Part shown: in pieces, positions 51,803 through 60,572 of the stretch
Layout of the letters: each line of letters begins with the position of its first letter
Numbering within the stretch: the first letter of the stretch is position 1
Source of the DNA: Haloferax mucosum ATCC BAA-1512
Lineage (GTDB): Archaea > Halobacteriota > Halobacteria > Halobacteriales > Haloferacaceae
Assembly (NCBI RefSeq): GCF_000337815.1
Contig: NZ_AOLN01000018.1
Span: 310,001-374,000, forward strand
Reading direction: 5' to 3'
Length of the DNA: 64,000 nt
Notes under the pieces: generated by a model
Database searches by the model: none
Told to the model about the DNA's origin: nothing
What the model saw: only the letters and a program-made list of their open reading frames with translations
Program-made: the position numbers and the translations under genes

Positions 51803-52267
51803 TGCCGTGCATACATTCGCGCACACGAACGATAGTTAATCGCCAACAAACCACGTACAAAACACTCTCGTAAACGATATCCTCCGATTTCTTCGACAAT
51901 CGGCCAAAACGGACGTACCGACCGACCGAGAGCGGTCTCACCGGCGTTCGTTCTAACGAGACGCCGGACGAGAGAGTCACTCGTTCCGAGCGATTTGTGG
52001 CAATTTAATCTCATTTTCAGTCGTCGTCGCGTGGCGCGTCCGACCGTGTGTCGGCGAGCAGACCCAACCGTGTTGCAATCTGATTGGTTGCGACCCAAAC
52101 TGAGTCTCGGCCACGACTCGTGTACTAATTCCAATATGTTCGGCCCGAATCTAGGTGAATAAATAACGAACCATAGCAATTAATTGCGGCACTGTAGCGT
52201 GCCACCACAGGCCGTGAGACGGCCCACACCACCGAGTTTATCAGGCAATGCCGGAAATCAATTGCTA
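51803..52267. other. 465-base intergenic region before acd
   Basis: No gene recognised on either strand. The middle holds a strong inverted repeat, CCGGCGT-tCGTT-ct-AACG-ag-ACGCCGG (51941-51967). Downstream of it, from about 52110 to 52265, the sequence becomes AT-rich and includes the acd promoter box. The divergent arrangement means both neighbours are expressed from here. Confidence 0.45.
52236..52243 (+). promoter_or_regulatory. TATA-like box of acd
   Basis: GTTTATCA centred about 28 bases before the ATG at 52268, implying a leaderless acd message and supporting that start over an in-frame codon 28 codons upstream. Confidence 0.55.
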
Positions 52268-54361
52268 ATGGGAGAGCTATCCGAATTGTTCGCGCCGAAC
52301 CAGATTGCGGTGGTCGGTGCGACCGAGCGTGAAGGAGCGATCGGCCGGGCAATCATGGACAACCTCATCGAAGACTTCGACGGTGAGGTCGTTCCGGTCA
52401 ACCCCAAGTACGACGAACTGTTCGGCCTGCAGTGTTACGGCGACGTCGGCGAGACCAACGCCGACCTTGCGATTATCGTCGTTCCCCCGAAGGTCGTCCT
52501 CCCGGCGCTGAAGTCCGCGGGCGAGGCCGGCATCAAGAACGTCGTCGTCGTCACGGCTGGCTTCGGCGAAACCGGTAGCGAGGGCGCGGCCCGCGAACAG
52601 GAACTCCGCGACATCGCGGCGGAGTACGACCTGAACGTCGTCGGCCCGAACAGTCTGGGCGTCATGAACACGGACGTCGGAATGAACGCGACGTTCGGTC
52701 CCGAGATGGCCCTCAACGGCAACATGTCCTTTATGAGCCAGTCGGGCGCGTTCATCACGGCCGTCATCGACTGGGCCAACGACGAGGATATTGGCTTCAA
52801 GGACATCGTCTCGCTCGGTAACAAGGCCGTCCTCGACGAAGCCGACTTCATCGAAGCGTGGAACGACGACCCCGACACCGAAGTCATCATCGGCTACCTC
52901 GAAGGCATCTCTGCGGGCCGCGAATTCATCGACTCCGCCCGCGAGGTCACGAAGGACACGCCGATTGTCCTCGTGAAATCCGGGAAGACTGACGCCGGCG
53001 CGCAGGCCGCCTCCTCGCACACCGGCACCATCGCCGGTTCGGACGCGGCGTATCAGGCCGGTCTCGAACAGGCTGGCGTCATCCGCGCCGACTCCGTCCA
53101 GCACCTTTTCGACACCGCACGTGTGCTCGGTGACCAGCCGCTTCCCGAGAACAAGGACGTGGCGGTCATCACGAACGCCGGCGGCCCCGGCGTCATGTCC
53201 ACCGACGCCATCGGGGAATCGAACCTCGAAATGGCCGACTTCACGGACGAGACGCTCGAAGCGTTCTCCGAAGCGCTCCCCGCCGAAGGGAACATCTACA
53301 ACCCCGTAGACATCGTCGGCGATGCCGACAACGCGCGCTTCAAGAAAGCACTCGACGTCGCACTCGCCGACGAGAACGTCGGCAGTGCCATCGTCCTCAC
53401 GGCACCGACGGCCGTCCTCGACTACACCCAACTCGCCGAGGACACCGTCGAACTCCAGGAGAAACACGACAAGCCAATCGCGGCCTGTTTCATGGGCGGC
53501 GAGCGCGTCAACGCCGCCTCCGACGTGATGAAAGACGCGGGTATTCCGAACTACTTCGACCCCTCGCGCGCTGTCGACGGTCTCGAAGCCCTCGCGCAGT
53601 ACGCTGACATCCGCGAGCGCGACTACGACGAACCCACCGAGTTCGACGTGGACCGCGAGCGCGCCCGCGAAATCCTCGAAAGCGTCAAAGAGCGCGACGA
53701 GACGCGTCTCGGCGTCGAGGCCATGGAACTGCTCGACGCCTACGGCATCGAGACGCCCGAAGGCGCTATCATCGACGACCCGGCCGACGCGCTGGAAGTC
53801 GCCGAAGAGATCGACGGCAACGTCGTCATGAAAATCGTCAGCCCCGACATTCTCCACAAGTCCGACATCGGCGGTGTCAAGGTCGGCGTCTCGAACGAGG
53901 ACGTCTACGACGCCTACGAGGACCTCATCACCCGCGCCAAGAACTACCAGCCCGACGCCAACATCCTCGGCGTACAGGTCCAAGAGATGGTCGACCTCGA
54001 CAACGGCGTCGAGACCATCGTCGGCATGAACCGCGACCCACAGTTCGGTCCGCTCATGATGTTCGGTCTCGGCGGCATCTTCGTCGAGATTCTCGAAGAC
54101 ACGACCTTCCGCGTCGCGCCCGTCGCCGAATCGGAAGCCGAAGACATGACGAAAGAGATCGACGCGGCACCGATGCTTCGCGGCGCTCGCGGCAACGAAC
54201 CGGTCGATATCGACGGTATCACGGAGACGATTCAGCGCCTCTCGCAACTCGTCACCGACTTCCCGGCGATTCTCGAACTCGACATCAACCCGCTCGTTGC
54301 GCTTCCCGACGGCGTCAAAGCGGTTGACGTTCGACTCACCGTGGACCCGGACGAACTTTAA
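52268..54361 (+). CDS. acd: Acetate-CoA ligase (ADP-forming), fused alpha-beta form
   Basis: Acd converts acetyl-CoA, ADP and phosphate to acetate, ATP and CoA, the main archaeal route for making ATP from acetyl-CoA. The 697-residue protein has the CoA-binding domain (IAVVGATEREGAIGRAI), the succinyl-CoA-ligase-like domain with the phosphorylated His251 in SSHTGTIAGSD, and a C-terminal ATP-grasp beta region (about 470-697), including GGVKVGVSNEDVYDAY and MFGLGGIFVEILEDTTFRVAP. Haloarchaea use this fused form. It is followed after 26 bases by the DRTGG protein, probably in one operon. Confidence 0.95.
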   Translation: MGELSELFAPNQIAVVGATEREGAIGRAIMDNLIEDFDGEVVPVNPKYDELFGLQCYGDVGETNADLAIIVVPPKVVLPALKSAGEAGIKNVVVVTAGFGETGSEGAAREQELRDIAAEYDLNVVGPNSLGVMNTDVGMNATFGPEMALNGNMSFMSQSGAFITAVIDWANDEDIGFKDIVSLGNKAVLDEADFIEAWNDDPDTEVIIGYLEGISAGREFIDSAREVTKDTPIVLVKSGKTDAGAQAASSHTGTIAGSDAAYQAGLEQAGVIRADSVQHLFDTARVLGDQPLPENKDVAVITNAGGPGVMSTDAIGESNLEMADFTDETLEAFSEALPAEGNIYNPVDIVGDADNARFKKALDVALADENVGSAIVLTAPTAVLDYTQLAEDTVELQEKHDKPIAACFMGGERVNAASDVMKDAGIPNYFDPSRAVDGLEALAQYADIRERDYDEPTEFDVDRERAREILESVKERDETRLGVEAMELLDAYGIETPEGAIIDDPADALEVAEEIDGNVVMKIVSPDILHKSDIGGVKVGVSNEDVYDAYEDLITRAKNYQPDANILGVQVQEMVDLDNGVETIVGMNRDPQFGPLMMFGLGGIFVEILEDTTFRVAPVAESEAEDMTKEIDAAPMLRGARGNEPVDIDGITETIQRLSQLVTDFPAILELDINPLVALPDGVKAVDVRLTVDPDEL

Positions 54362-54387
54362 ACACCCCTGCGACCAACCACTCAATA

Positions 54388-55482
54388 ATGAATACGGTAC
54401 TCGTCACCTCGACCGGAGAAAGCACCGGGAAAACCGCAATCACGCTCGCACTCGGCCTCCTCGCAAGGGAGCGCGGACTGGACGTGGGCTACATGAAGCC
54501 CAAAGGAACGCGCCTGCAGTCCAGCACCGGCAAGACCCTCGACGAGGACCCGATGCTCGCCCGCGAACTCCTCGACATCGACGCGGAGATGCATCAACTC
54601 GAACCCGTGGTCTACTCCCCGACGTTCATTCAGGGAGCCATCCGCGGTAGAGAGAACACGGACGAACTCTCCGAGGTCATCTCGCACCACTTCGAAGATA
54701 TCTCGGCCGGAAAGGACCTGATGCTCGTCGAGGGCGGTGGCAACTACCGAACCGGCGGCATCATCGACCTCACCGACGGTGACGTCGCGGACCTCCTCGG
54801 TGCCGAAGTCATCCTCGTCGCCGACTACCAAGATTCGAGCGACCTCGACGACGTGGTCGCGGCCGTCGAAGACATCGGTTCCGACCGCCTCGCCGGCGTC
54901 GTGTTCAACCGCGTGAGCGACGCCACCTACGACGAAGTCGAATCCGAGGTCGCGCCGTTCCTCGAAGCGCGCGGCGTTCCCGTCCTCGGTGTCGTCCCGA
55001 ACGAAAAGGACCTCGCGGGCGTCACCGTCTCCGACCTCGCTAACGAACTCGGCGCGGAACTCGCAACTGACGCCCCCACCGACGCCTTCGTCGAGCGGTT
55101 CCTCGTCGGTGCGATGGGCGGCGACGCGGCGCTCCGTTACTTCCGCCGCACGAAGGACGCCGCGGTCATCACCGGCGGCGACCGCGCGAACATCCAGCGC
55201 GCCGCGCTCGAAGCCCCCGGAGTCAAGTGTATCATCCTCACCGGTGGTCACCGACCCGTCGGTGCCGTCATCGGCAAGGCCGAGGAGAAGGGCGTCCCCG
55301 TCCTCCTCGTCAACGGCGATACGCTCTCCGTGACCGACCGCGCCGAAGACATCGTCAGCACGGGCCGCACGCGAGATGAGCGCACCGTCCAGCGCATGCG
55401 CGACCTGCTCTACGAACACGCGGATATCGACACGCTCATCGGCGACGCCGTGCCGTCCGGTGACGCGGAAGCAGACGAATAA
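54388..55482 (+). CDS. BioD-like P-loop protein with DRTGG domain (phosphotransacetylase N-terminal type)
   Basis: A 364-residue protein with an N-terminal dethiobiotin-synthetase-like P-loop domain (TSTGESTGKT at residues 7-16, LVEGGGNYRTGGIIDL) and a C-terminal DRTGG domain (GAMGGDAALRYFRRTKDAAVITGGDR, IILTGGHRP). This is the architecture of the regulatory N-terminal half of long bacterial phosphotransacetylases, but the catalytic PTA domain is absent. As the gene sits 26 bases after acd, a role in controlling or supporting ADP-forming acetate production is likely (inference from context). The nucleotide ligand is not known. Confidence 0.82.
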   Translation: MNTVLVTSTGESTGKTAITLALGLLARERGLDVGYMKPKGTRLQSSTGKTLDEDPMLARELLDIDAEMHQLEPVVYSPTFIQGAIRGRENTDELSEVISHHFEDISAGKDLMLVEGGGNYRTGGIIDLTDGDVADLLGAEVILVADYQDSSDLDDVVAAVEDIGSDRLAGVVFNRVSDATYDEVESEVAPFLEARGVPVLGVVPNEKDLAGVTVSDLANELGAELATDAPTDAFVERFLVGAMGGDAALRYFRRTKDAAVITGGDRANIQRAALEAPGVKCIILTGGHRPVGAVIGKAEEKGVPVLLVNGDTLSVTDRAEDIVSTGRTRDERTVQRMRDLLYEHADIDTLIGDAVPSGDAEADE

Positions 55483-55546
55483 CACCCAATACCGCCTACT
55501 AACGCGGTACGTCGGCTCGGTACCGTCCCGAAGCGGTTTTTACTGA

Positions 55547-56377
55547 AGTAGTAATCGAGGTGAGACCCACCGAAGCAGTAATGTCACCATAGCCAAACAT
55601 CCCCGCAATAGCTGGTGTGCCACCAGCACCAATCGTACTCTGGCCGTCAGCGGGGTCGCACTGGTCGTCGCAAAGTCCTTCGTCGAGCGGTGGCGAGACC
55701 GGCCGGGAGCGACCGAACTCGGGATTTGTATCGTCGCGGTTCCGCCGCTTTGGTTCCTGTTCGCGTCCGCGTACACCGGAAATCGAACGCTCTCGCTCGC
55801 GGGATGGCTCGTCGCGGGCGTCATCTCGATTGGATTCTTTCTCGGCACGTTGCTGTGGCCCGAAACGTCGTTCGTCTGGACCGGCGTGAGCACCACCACG
55901 CTGGGACTTGCGTGCGCTCTCGCTCGACAAAAGGCCGTGTTCTACGTCTTCATGGGCTACGCTTACGTGCTGTTGCTTTGGGGCGCGGTGAGAATCGGAC
56001 GACACGCTATCACGAAGCACGAGCCGCTCTGAGACCAAAACCGAATCCTCGCCTTCGCGCTGTTTACCGCCTTGGTTCTGAACGTGGCGTTCAATACCGG
56101 ACTCGCCCCATTCGAGTTCGACCCCACGCCGTTCGTGTCTACCATCTCGATGCTCCTGTTTATCCCCGCCGACGTGCAGTATGGGATGTTCAGAGCGCAC
56201 CCGCTCGCCCGCGACATCGCCCGCGAACACGTCATGCAGACTGATTTTGCGTCGAGTCCGGGCCTGGTTTCGACTCCGACTCCGACTCTGAGTTCGGGTT
56301 CGGGTTCGGGTTCGAGTCTGACTCCGAGTCCGAGTCAGAATCCGTTAGAGTTGCCAGCCGCGGTCGGTGTCGTTTAG
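55547..56377 (+). pseudogene. Remnant of a 7TM-sensor (HisKA_7TM-type) histidine kinase
   Basis: One frame stays open from 55547 to an in-frame TGA at 56030-56032, then continues in the same frame to 56377. No ATG, GTG or TTG precedes the conserved part. Residues resemble the N-terminal 7TM domain of archaeal histidine kinases: LWFLFASAYTGNRTLSLAGW, VFYVFMGYAYVLLLWGAVR, then after the stop NRILAFALFTALVLNVAFN, DPTPFVSTISMLLFIPADVQ and FRAHPLARDIAREHV. The first helices, the start codon, and the PAS/kinase part are missing; the end dissolves into a Ser/Pro-coding repeat. A TGG to TGA change would restore the centre. Confidence 0.6.
56270..56342 (+). repeat. Hexanucleotide-type repeat tract
   Basis: Successive GACTCC, GGTTCG and GAGTCC units, with variants, form a 70-base low-complexity tract at the end of the sensor-kinase remnant. 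Confidence 0.65.
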
Positions 56378-57451
56378 CAATTCCGCACCGTCTTCGGTGA
56401 CGACGACGAGGTCTTCGATTCTGACGCCGAACTCGTCAGGGAGGTAGATTCCGGGTTCGATGCTGAACACGTTGCCAACGTCGAGTTCGCGGTCGTTCCC
56501 GGCGACGATGTACGGTTCTTCGTGGACGTCGAGACCGACACCGTGGCCGGTTCGGTGGATGAACCGGTCGCCGTGTCCAGCCTCCTCGATTACCTCGCGG
56601 GCCGCGCGGTCAACCTCACCAGCGGTGACGCCGGGTTCGACGACCTCGACGGCGGCGGTCCGGGCGGCCTGAACGACCTCGTGAACGTCCGCGAACCCCT
56701 CTGGCGGGTCGCCACCGAAGACGACGGTTCGCGTCTGGTCGCTCGGATAGTGGTCAACGCGCGTCCCGAAGTCGAGGACGACGGGGTCGCCGGACTCGAT
56801 GACGCGGTCGCCGTGGGTGTGGTGCGGCATCGCACCGTTCGGTCCCGATCCGACGAGCGGCCCGAAGGGGATACCCTCGCCGCCTTCGTCTGCGAGGAGG
56901 TGCTCGATTTCGGCGGCGAGTTCGGTCTCCGTCATCCCGATTGCGTCCGGTCCCATCTCGCGGAGGCGGGTGACGACGCGGTCGGCGACCGCGCCAGCGC
57001 GACGTAACGCGTCGAGTTCCGCGTCGTCCTTGCGTACGCGGAGCGGTGCGAGAGCGTTGCTCGCAAGCCCGAAGTCGGCGTTCGGAAGCACCGCTCTGAG
57101 GTCTTGGGTAAAGCGTGCCCACATCGTGTCGTCAACGAGGATGCGACCGTCGTCGAGTCCGAGGTCGGAAACGACGGCTTCGAGCGCGACGACTGGGTCC
57201 TCGTCGTCACTCCACGTCCGCACGTCGGAGACCCACGACTCCGCGCGAACCTGTGTCTCGTAGAGGTCGGGGACGAGAAACGCCGGGTCGCCCTCCTGCG
57301 GGACGAACAAAAGCAGGTGACGCTCCGCAGGTTCGTCCTCGAATCCGGAGAGGTACAGCAGGTTCGGACTGGGGAACAAGACGACTGCGTCGGTGTCGGC
57401 GGCCGATAGTCGCTCCTGACAGGCGCGGGTGCGTCGTTCGAAGGGCGTCAT
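56345..57451 (-). CDS. Xaa-Pro aminopeptidase-like M24 peptidase
   Basis: A 368-residue M24-family metallopeptidase (Xaa-Pro dipeptidase/aminopeptidase P type). The N-terminal creatinase-like domain (1-130) precedes the pita-bread catalytic domain. Metal ligands are visible: VLDFGTRVDHYPSDQTRT with the first Asp pair, FIHRTGHGVGLDVHEEP with His, and FSIEPGIYLPDEFGVRIED with the two Glu. It would cleave peptides with proline in second position. CCCTTTTCTATC about 28 bases before the ATG on the reverse strand supports start 57451. Its 3' end overlaps the kinase remnant on the other strand by about 30 bases. Confidence 0.91.
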   Translation of the reverse strand: MTPFERRTRACQERLSAADTDAVVLFPSPNLLYLSGFEDEPAERHLLLFVPQEGDPAFLVPDLYETQVRAESWVSDVRTWSDDEDPVVALEAVVSDLGLDDGRILVDDTMWARFTQDLRAVLPNADFGLASNALAPLRVRKDDAELDALRRAGAVADRVVTRLREMGPDAIGMTETELAAEIEHLLADEGGEGIPFGPLVGSGPNGAMPHHTHGDRVIESGDPVVLDFGTRVDHYPSDQTRTVVFGGDPPEGFADVHEVVQAARTAAVEVVEPGVTAGEVDRAAREVIEEAGHGDRFIHRTGHGVGLDVHEEPYIVAGNDRELDVGNVFSIEPGIYLPDEFGVRIEDLVVVTEDGAELLNDTDRGWQL

Positions 57452-57580
57452 GTGGGGTGATACGCAGGATGATAGAAAAGGGTACGCGGTCCGGGTCGAG
57501 TTCGCGGATTCGAGCGGACAACCGAACAGAGAGCCACGAGACAGCACCACTTCTGGGATGGCACCTCGTTCGTCGAACAC

Positions 57581-57588
57581 CTTTATCT
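57581..57588 (+). promoter_or_regulatory. TATA-like box of the membrane protein gene at 57612
   Basis: CTTTATCT centred about 27 bases before the ATG at 57612, again giving a leaderless start. Confidence 0.5.
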
Positions 57589-57611
57589 GTTGAGCCGTTG
57601 CAACTTCACGC

Positions 57612-58643
57612 ATGAGTTGGAAGGCAATCGACGCCCTCGACGACGCTCGTGACGCGACAGCGTCGCTTCTCCTCCCGTTCGACGCAGAACGATGGGCGCG
57701 CCTCGCGTTTATCGCGTTTTTCGTCGGCGGGTTCGGAAGCGGTGGCGGCGGCGGTGCCGGTAACACGGGCACGTCGGTACCCAGCGGCACAGGAGACGTT
57801 CCCGTTGACTCGCTTCCCGAGTTCGTGACACCGGAGAACGTATTCATCGCAACGGTCGGACTTCTGGCCGTCATCGTACTCCTCGTACTCGGGTTCTTTT
57901 TCGTCGGCTCCGTGATGCAGTTCGTCCTCGTTGACGGCGTAGTCTCGAAGGACATCCGCATCAGAAAGCCGTTCCGCGAGCGCTTGGGACTTGGACTTCG
58001 GGTGTTCGTCTTCAAGGCCGGTCTCGTACTCGCCGTGGTACTCGTGCTTACCCTCCCGGTTCTCGCACTACTCTTCGGCGGCACCCCAGTCGGAGGGTTA
58101 GTTCTCGTCGTAATCCCGCTTATTTTCCTCGCTATCCCCGTGTTATTACTCCTCAGTGCCGTCCTCCAGTTGACCACCGATTTCGTCGTTCCGACGATGA
58201 TCGCCGAAGACCGGTACGTCCTCTCGTCGGTTCGTCGCGTCCTCTCGGTGTTCCGGTCCGAACTCGCCGAGTTCGGTCTCTACGTCGTCGTCCGACTGTT
58301 TCTCGGCTTCGCCGCCAGTATCGCCGTGGGAATCGCCGCGCTCCTCCTCTTGTTTGTGGCCGCTATCCCGTTCGTCATCGTCGGTGGCGGACTCGCTATC
58401 GCGTTCTCGGCCGCAGGAGTCCCGCTGTTCTCACTCGCTGGCGGCGTCGTCTTCGGCATCATCGGGGTTCTGTTCCTCCTGACGACGTTCGCGGTCAGCG
58501 CGCTCGTACAGATGCCCGTCGTGACCTTCTTCCGGTACTACTCGCTTTTCCTCCTCGGAAGCGTAGACGAGTCGCTCGACCTCGTGTCGAGTTTCCGCAC
58601 CGACGACGACTCGCCAGCCCCGGAGGGACCGACGCCAGCCTGA
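57612..58643 (+). CDS. Multi-span membrane protein (DUF7544-like)
   Basis: A 343-residue membrane protein of about six or seven helices, starting with a soluble segment (SWKAIDALDDARDATASLLL) and a glycine-rich loop (GGFGSGGGGGAGNTG). Later segments include VFIATVGLLAVIVLLVLGFF, ALVLAVVLVL-type helices, LRVFVFKAGLVLAVVLVLTL and YVVVRLFLGFAASIAVGIAA. It resembles the DUF4013-like glycerophosphoryl-diester-type membrane family by architecture only. No catalytic motif was found; DUF7544 is from memory. It is a single transcription unit between the peptidase and the MFS transporter. Confidence 0.72.
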   Translation: MSWKAIDALDDARDATASLLLPFDAERWARLAFIAFFVGGFGSGGGGGAGNTGTSVPSGTGDVPVDSLPEFVTPENVFIATVGLLAVIVLLVLGFFFVGSVMQFVLVDGVVSKDIRIRKPFRERLGLGLRVFVFKAGLVLAVVLVLTLPVLALLFGGTPVGGLVLVVIPLIFLAIPVLLLLSAVLQLTTDFVVPTMIAEDRYVLSSVRRVLSVFRSELAEFGLYVVVRLFLGFAASIAVGIAALLLLFVAAIPFVIVGGGLAIAFSAAGVPLFSLAGGVVFGIIGVLFLLTTFAVSALVQMPVVTFFRYYSLFLLGSVDESLDLVSSFRTDDDSPAPEGPTPA

Positions 58644-58688
58644 CCCGTCCGCGTCAGTGCTGAGTGTCGTTATTCCGACCGAGTAGTT

Positions 58689-60005
58689 TCACGCCGTCGT
58701 CGCGGTGACAGTCTTGCGGTCGAGTCGTCCGAGTAAGACGAGAATCGGAATCATCAGCGCGCCGCCGACGACGAACGGTGCCCAAAACCCGATTGCGGTG
58801 TAGAGTCCGCCGGCCAGCGCGGGACCGAAGGTCCGCGCGAGGCTTCCAGCGCTCTGTGTGAGACCGAACGCGCCGCCTTGTTCTTCGTCCCCCGCGGACC
58901 GCGAGACGAGAGTGTTTAACGAGACGTTTGTGAGAGCGTTTCCGAACGACAGCGGCGTCATGACGGCGAGAAGCGCGAGCACACCCGGGACGAGCGTCGG
59001 ACCGACCGGTAACAGCCGTCCGACCTCGGGGACGAGCCTCCCGAGGACCGGCGAGAACGGAACGACAGCGAGCGTGACGACCTGAATCGCCGCTCCGCCG
59101 ACGACAAGTCGGTACTCCCCGAAGCGGTTCGTCAGCGGGCCGACGAGACCGCCTTGTACGACTGCGAGGACGATACCAACGTACGTGAGAATGAGAGCGT
59201 TTTCGGTCGCACCGTAGCTGTACTGGTCGTTCGTGAGAAAGATGAACTGACTTTCGAGCGCTGAAAAGGCGAACGAGACGAGGAAAAACGAGACGACGAG
59301 CGTTCCGAGACCGCGCGTGCGAAGCGCCGACAAGAGGAGTTCGACGCGAGACTCGCGTGAGTAGCGGGGGTCCGGAGAGCGATCTCGCACTTCGGGTGGT
59401 CGAGACTCCGGAAGAACGAAAAACGCCACGACGAGGTTACACCCGGTGATGAGCGCGGCCGCGAAACTCGGCAGTGAAAACTCCGAGACGGGGACGAACG
59501 CCGGCAGAACGGACCGAGCCGCGGCGATAACTGGCTCGCTGGCGAAAAAACCGCCGAGTGCGGGGCCGAAGACGAACCCGAGACCGAACGCGGCTCCGAG
59601 AAGTCCGAGTCCCTTCGCGCGGTCCTCTGCGGCCGTGATATCGGCGATGTACGCCTGCGCGGTGGCGATGTTACCGCCCATCGCACCGGCGAGCATGCGG
59701 GCGACGAAAAGCACGGTGAGCGACCCGGCGACACCGAACAGTAGCCACGCAATAACGCTCCCCGAAAGCGACAACAAGAGCACGGGTCGCCGCCCGCGGG
59801 CGTCGGAGATTCGACCTAAAAACGGCGCGGCGAGGAACTGCATCGCCGAGTACGACGCGATGAGCAGGCTCCCGACGAACTCCGTCGCGCCGAACGAAAG
59901 CGCGTACAACGGAATGACGGGAATAAGGATACCGAACCCGAGGAGGTCGATGAAGACGATGAAAAAGACCACCCCAAGCGCCCGGCGCGGATTCTCGACT
60001 GTCAT
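58689..60005 (-). CDS. MFS transporter (DHA1/TetA-like)
   Basis: A 438-residue transporter with twelve membrane helices. Motif A between helices 2 and 3 is present as GRISDARGRRPVLL, preceded by the LIASYSAMQFLAAPFL helix. Motif C-like glycine pattern in helix 5 reads LGLLGAAFGLGFVFGPALGGFFA, typical of antiporters. This places it with drug:H+ antiporters such as TetA/YajR-type exporters, but the natural substrate is unknown. GATTATTCTT about 28 bases before the ATG at 60005 on the reverse strand supports the start. Confidence 0.91.
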   Translation of the reverse strand: MTVENPRRALGVVFFIVFIDLLGFGILIPVIPLYALSFGATEFVGSLLIASYSAMQFLAAPFLGRISDARGRRPVLLLSLSGSVIAWLLFGVAGSLTVLFVARMLAGAMGGNIATAQAYIADITAAEDRAKGLGLLGAAFGLGFVFGPALGGFFASEPVIAAARSVLPAFVPVSEFSLPSFAAALITGCNLVVAFFVLPESRPPEVRDRSPDPRYSRESRVELLLSALRTRGLGTLVVSFFLVSFAFSALESQFIFLTNDQYSYGATENALILTYVGIVLAVVQGGLVGPLTNRFGEYRLVVGGAAIQVVTLAVVPFSPVLGRLVPEVGRLLPVGPTLVPGVLALLAVMTPLSFGNALTNVSLNTLVSRSAGDEEQGGAFGLTQSAGSLARTFGPALAGGLYTAIGFWAPFVVGGALMIPILVLLGRLDRKTVTATTA

Positions 60006-60106
60006 TGACTGTCCGTTAGCGTGGGCAAGAATAATCGCACCGGTAGGATACCATTTGGTGAAATAATCAGATACTAATTAATATGCTGACACTCGTGAGT
60101 CAGTGT

Positions 60107-60280
60107 ATGGCCTTCGAATGGGTGTCATACTTCACGTGTGGGAACTGTGGGCTCGAACGGCCGTCTCCGAAGATTCCGTACGACCGACTCGGCTACGCGG
60201 TCTGTCCCGGTTGCGGCGTCGAGACGAGACCCGTGTCGGCGACGGCGGCGACGGACGCTTCGACGCTCGCGGATGGGTAG
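60107..60280 (+). CDS. Small zinc-ribbon-like protein
   Basis: A 57-residue protein with two CxxC knuckles (CGNC and CPGC) separated by about 20 residues, preceded by FEWVSYFT and between them ERPSPKIPYDRLGYAV. It looks like a mini zinc ribbon that may bind nucleic acid or a protein. ATG 60107 is preferred to 60083 because CTAATTAATA (60073-60082) lies about 28 bases upstream. It is followed 30 bases later by another small gene on the same strand. Function unknown. Confidence 0.62.
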   Translation: MAFEWVSYFTCGNCGLERPSPKIPYDRLGYAVCPGCGVETRPVSATAATDASTLADG

Positions 60281-60310
60281 ACACTTCGGCTCGGAACGCC
60301 TTCGTCCCGT

Positions 60311-60541
60311 ATGAGCTGGACGGAAGTCCGTAGCGACGACCGTATCGTCGAGTGGGAACGAAGCGACGGGCACGCAACGATTCGACTCCGCCACGGGCCG
60401 ACCGCGTGGCACGTCCGCTTCGACAGGCTCCACCAGTCACCGGAGGGCGGCGGCTACGACTCCGTGCGGTTCGACGACGAAGACGCCGCCCGCGAGACCG
60501 TTGCCGCGTGGAAACGCGAGTACGGCGTCGCCTCCGAGTAG
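60311..60541 (+). CDS. Small conserved haloarchaeal protein (DUF7543-like)
   Basis: A 76-residue soluble protein: WTEVRSDDRIVEWERSDGHA, then RLRHGPTAWHVRFDRLHQSP, GGGYDSVRFDDEDAARETVA and a helical end AWKREYGVASE. The pattern resembles a small alpha/beta module; no catalytic motif is seen. It follows the zinc-ribbon gene by 30 bases without its own clear TATA box, so the two may be cotranscribed. DUF7543 is from memory and function is unknown. Confidence 0.68.
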   Translation: MSWTEVRSDDRIVEWERSDGHATIRLRHGPTAWHVRFDRLHQSPEGGGYDSVRFDDEDAARETVAAWKREYGVASE

Positions 60542-60572
60542 TCGAACCTGCGGCACGTCTACGACGCACTAC

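Noticed and set aside
52277-54385. 702-codon open frame on the minus strand opposite acd
   Set aside because: High G+C DNA with GNC-rich codons leaves long antisense frames open. The plus strand has recognisable ADP-forming ligase motifs throughout, the antisense product matches no family.
56030-56032. TGA as a possible selenocysteine or read-through codon
   Set aside because: No selenocysteine system is known for haloarchaea, no SECIS-like element was seen, the gene also lacks a start and a kinase domain, so a nonsense mutation in a decaying gene is simpler.
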